This document shows, in pieces, positions 62,916 through 64,000 of a stretch of DNA of 64,000 nt. Within the stretch, counting starts at the first letter, position 1. Every line of letters starts with the position of its first letter. Where the stretch lies: NCBI GenBank assembly GCA_006503475.1, contig RSEH01000205.1, positions 1 through 64,000 of the forward strand, given 5' to 3'. The DNA is from Stentor roeselii. Its lineage: Eukaryota > Ciliophora > Heterotrichea > Heterotrichida > Stentoridae. The notes under the pieces were generated by a model that saw only the letters and a list, made by a program, of their open reading frames with translations, made no database searches and was not told the DNA's origin. Both the position numbers and the translations under genes were made by a program.

Positions 62916-63066
62916 ATTAATTATATGAAATAGAGTTTTAGCGAAAATATAGAAAATGTTGAATTTTTTATATTAGGATTGAAATTTGTTATCTTTGAGA
63001 AAAAAACCTTAAAAAGTTGAATGAAAAATTTTGAAAAATAGAGAAATTTAGAAAATCAATAAAAGA

Positions 63067-63462
63067 TTAAATTTTACCATGGACTCTTTCAACATGAGTC
63101 CTCATCGACTTGATCTTGAAGGTGTTGTTAATTCCACAAGTTTCACAAAAATACCTTGACTTCTGTCTTAAAAACACGGATTCAGTAGGGCTGAGTTTAA
63201 AGTAAAACACACGAGATCCCATTTCAACACTGACCCTCATAGGAGTTCGATAAGAGTCATCAGGGTCACAATCTTTTCCGATACTTTTATCATGACAAAC
63301 TTTCAACCGAAACACAAAATCTTCAATCTCATCATTCCTCAAATTTCCAATAATAACCGAAACATCTTTAATCAAATCATAAAGATGTTGAACAGTGAGT
63401 CCTTTTTCGACTACTTTCGTTTTCCACTCTTCGTGGTTGGAAAAAACGTAAGAAATGTCCAT
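63067..63462 (-). CDS. Small protein with C-terminal C2H2-like zinc finger
   Basis: 131 residues. The last 25 residues form a C2H2 pattern: CETC, then a 13-residue loop ending in R-T, then HVERVH (C-x2-C-x13-H-x4-H). The first 100 residues are a mixed alpha/beta region with no family I know. The ATG lies 25 nt from the ATG of the CCCH gene on the other strand, which supports a shared promoter. It may be a small nucleic-acid-binding or adaptor protein; inference only. Confidence 0.7.
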   Translation of the reverse strand: MDISYVFSNHEEWKTKVVEKGLTVQHLYDLIKDVSVIIGNLRNDEIEDFVFRLKVCHDKSIGKDCDPDDSYRTPMRVSVEMGSRVFYFKLSPTESVFLRQKSRYFCETCGINNTFKIKSMRTHVERVHGKI

Positions 63463-63487
63463 TATAACCCCCTTTCAATATAATAAT
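63463..63487. promoter_or_regulatory. 25-nt divergent start-to-start spacer
   Basis: Between the ATG of the minus C2H2 gene and the ATG of the plus CCCH gene there are only 25 bases, including a C-run and TATA-like AATATAATAAT. Both promoters must lie within this spacer or inside the genes, or the transcripts must have almost no 5' UTR. Confidence 0.45.
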
Positions 63488-64000
63488 ATGGAAAACCTTA
63501 CAAGAGTATACAAAACCAAACAATGCAATAACATGCAGAGGTCTGGAAACTGCGTTCAAAGGGCGACTTGCAACTATTATCACGACGATACCGACAAAAG
63601 AAGACCGAATACTCTTGGATACGAAGGAATTTTATGCTTAAACGCAATTGTCAGTGATTTTTGTCCTGACAGTGTTTGCAAGTTTTGCAAGAACTTCGTG
63701 GAATTCATTTATCATCCTTTCAATTTCAAGTCACTTGAATGTTCTTTTCGTAAATCAGGTCAAGACTGTCAGAATCCGATGATATGTCCTTATTACCACT
63801 CCCCAGAAGAAAAGATTCAATACTACATGCAACGCGAAAATGCAAAAGAAAGCGCGGCTTATGAGTCTGAAACTGAATCAAAGCCTCAGGATTTCTCTGA
63901 AAGACGTCCTGAACTTGCTCGGATTCCTTCTGAAAGAACTTATTATATACTTAAGGAAGAATTGAAAAAATATGAAGACCGAAAAACTGAGTTTAAATCG
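63488..64000 (+). CDS. CCCH zinc-finger protein, 5' part (cut by window edge)
   Basis: An open frame of 171 codons from ATG 63488 with no stop before the end of the window. Two CCCH fingers of spacing C-x8-C-x5-C-x3-H are visible: CNNMQRSGNCVQRATCNYYH (about residues 13-32) and CSFRKSGQDCQNPMICPYYH (about 82-101). Between them EFIYHPFNFKSLEC resembles the YHP...K linker of Unkempt and plant tandem CCCH proteins. Such proteins bind RNA and control translation or decay. From about residue 105 the protein is Glu/Arg/Lys-rich. The C-terminal extent is unknown. Confidence 0.82.
   Translation, partial: MENLTRVYKTKQCNNMQRSGNCVQRATCNYYHDDTDKRRPNTLGYEGILCLNAIVSDFCPDSVCKFCKNFVEFIYHPFNFKSLECSFRKSGQDCQNPMICPYYHSPEEKIQYYMQRENAKESAAYESETESKPQDFSERRPELARIPSERTYYILKEELKKYEDRKTEFKS

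Noticed and set aside
1-64000. Reassigned stop codons, as in many ciliates
   Set aside because: Long conserved genes contain no in-frame TAA, TAG or TGA outside introns and damaged copies, and all three appear at gene ends.
1-64000. Mobile elements, CRISPR arrays or viral insertions
   Set aside because: I saw no transposase, reverse transcriptase, integrase, terminal inverted repeats or spaced direct repeats; the repeats present are telomeric, coding or a single promoter duplication.

Overview
The window reads as one end of a macronuclear chromosome of a heterotrich ciliate, most likely Stentor coeruleus or a close relative. Four observations support this. (1) It opens with nine perfect copies of an 8-nt telomere unit (CTAACACC, a permutation of CCCTAACA), which as I recall is the unit reported for Stentor. 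(2) Genes are interrupted by spliceosomal introns of exactly 15 nt (seven firm cases, all GTAA...AG). (3) Long frames of 1,370 and 2,355 codons contain no TAA, TAG or TGA, and all three are used as terminal stops, so the code is standard, unlike most ciliates. (4) The DNA is AT-rich with very small intergenic spaces.

Left part (1 to about 33 kb, subtelomeric, about 61% coding by my gene calls). About 1 kb of non-coding DNA follows the telomere. Then, on the minus strand, come a B-box-like coiled-coil protein, three WD40 proteins (the largest ends in a degenerate kinase domain) and a cysteine-rich multi-membrane-span protein. A 4.4 kb gap with only decayed fragments follows. On the plus strand there are then three tandem copies of a two-gene unit: gene A (long disordered Lys/Asn/Ser-rich region plus two Cys-rich zinc modules, the second like RING1 of RBR ligases) and gene B (small RING-like module plus a PHR-like beta domain). 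Copy 1 carries one single-base frameshift in each gene, and a decayed fourth A-like copy lies between units 2 and 3.

Right part (33 to 64 kb, about 88% coding). It begins with a 2,740-residue cysteine-repeat membrane protein paralogous to the one at 13-16.5 kb; intron positions and phases are conserved between the two. Next come a membrane RING-H2 ligase, a four-span membrane protein and Nup93/Nic96. A cluster of four paralogues follows that join RING1-IBR zinc modules of RBR ubiquitin ligases to a PARP-type ADP-ribosyltransferase domain: two intact, one wrecked, one split by tandem stops. The rest is mostly compact single-copy genes: DHHC palmitoyltransferase, FYVE-like protein, several coiled-coil proteins, SIAH-type ligase, armadillo-repeat protein, PP2C phosphatase, C2H2-like protein and a CCCH zinc-finger protein cut by the window edge.

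Ubiquitin-type zinc modules recur throughout (A/B pairs, RING-H2, RING1-IBR-ART, SIAH). The most unusual content is the RING1-IBR-ADP-ribosyltransferase family, in which the transferase domain sits where the catalytic RING2 is expected and the third catalytic position appears to be Trp. Start contexts are A/T-rich, often ending ATAAATG, and several neighbouring genes are separated by only 1 to 33 nt.
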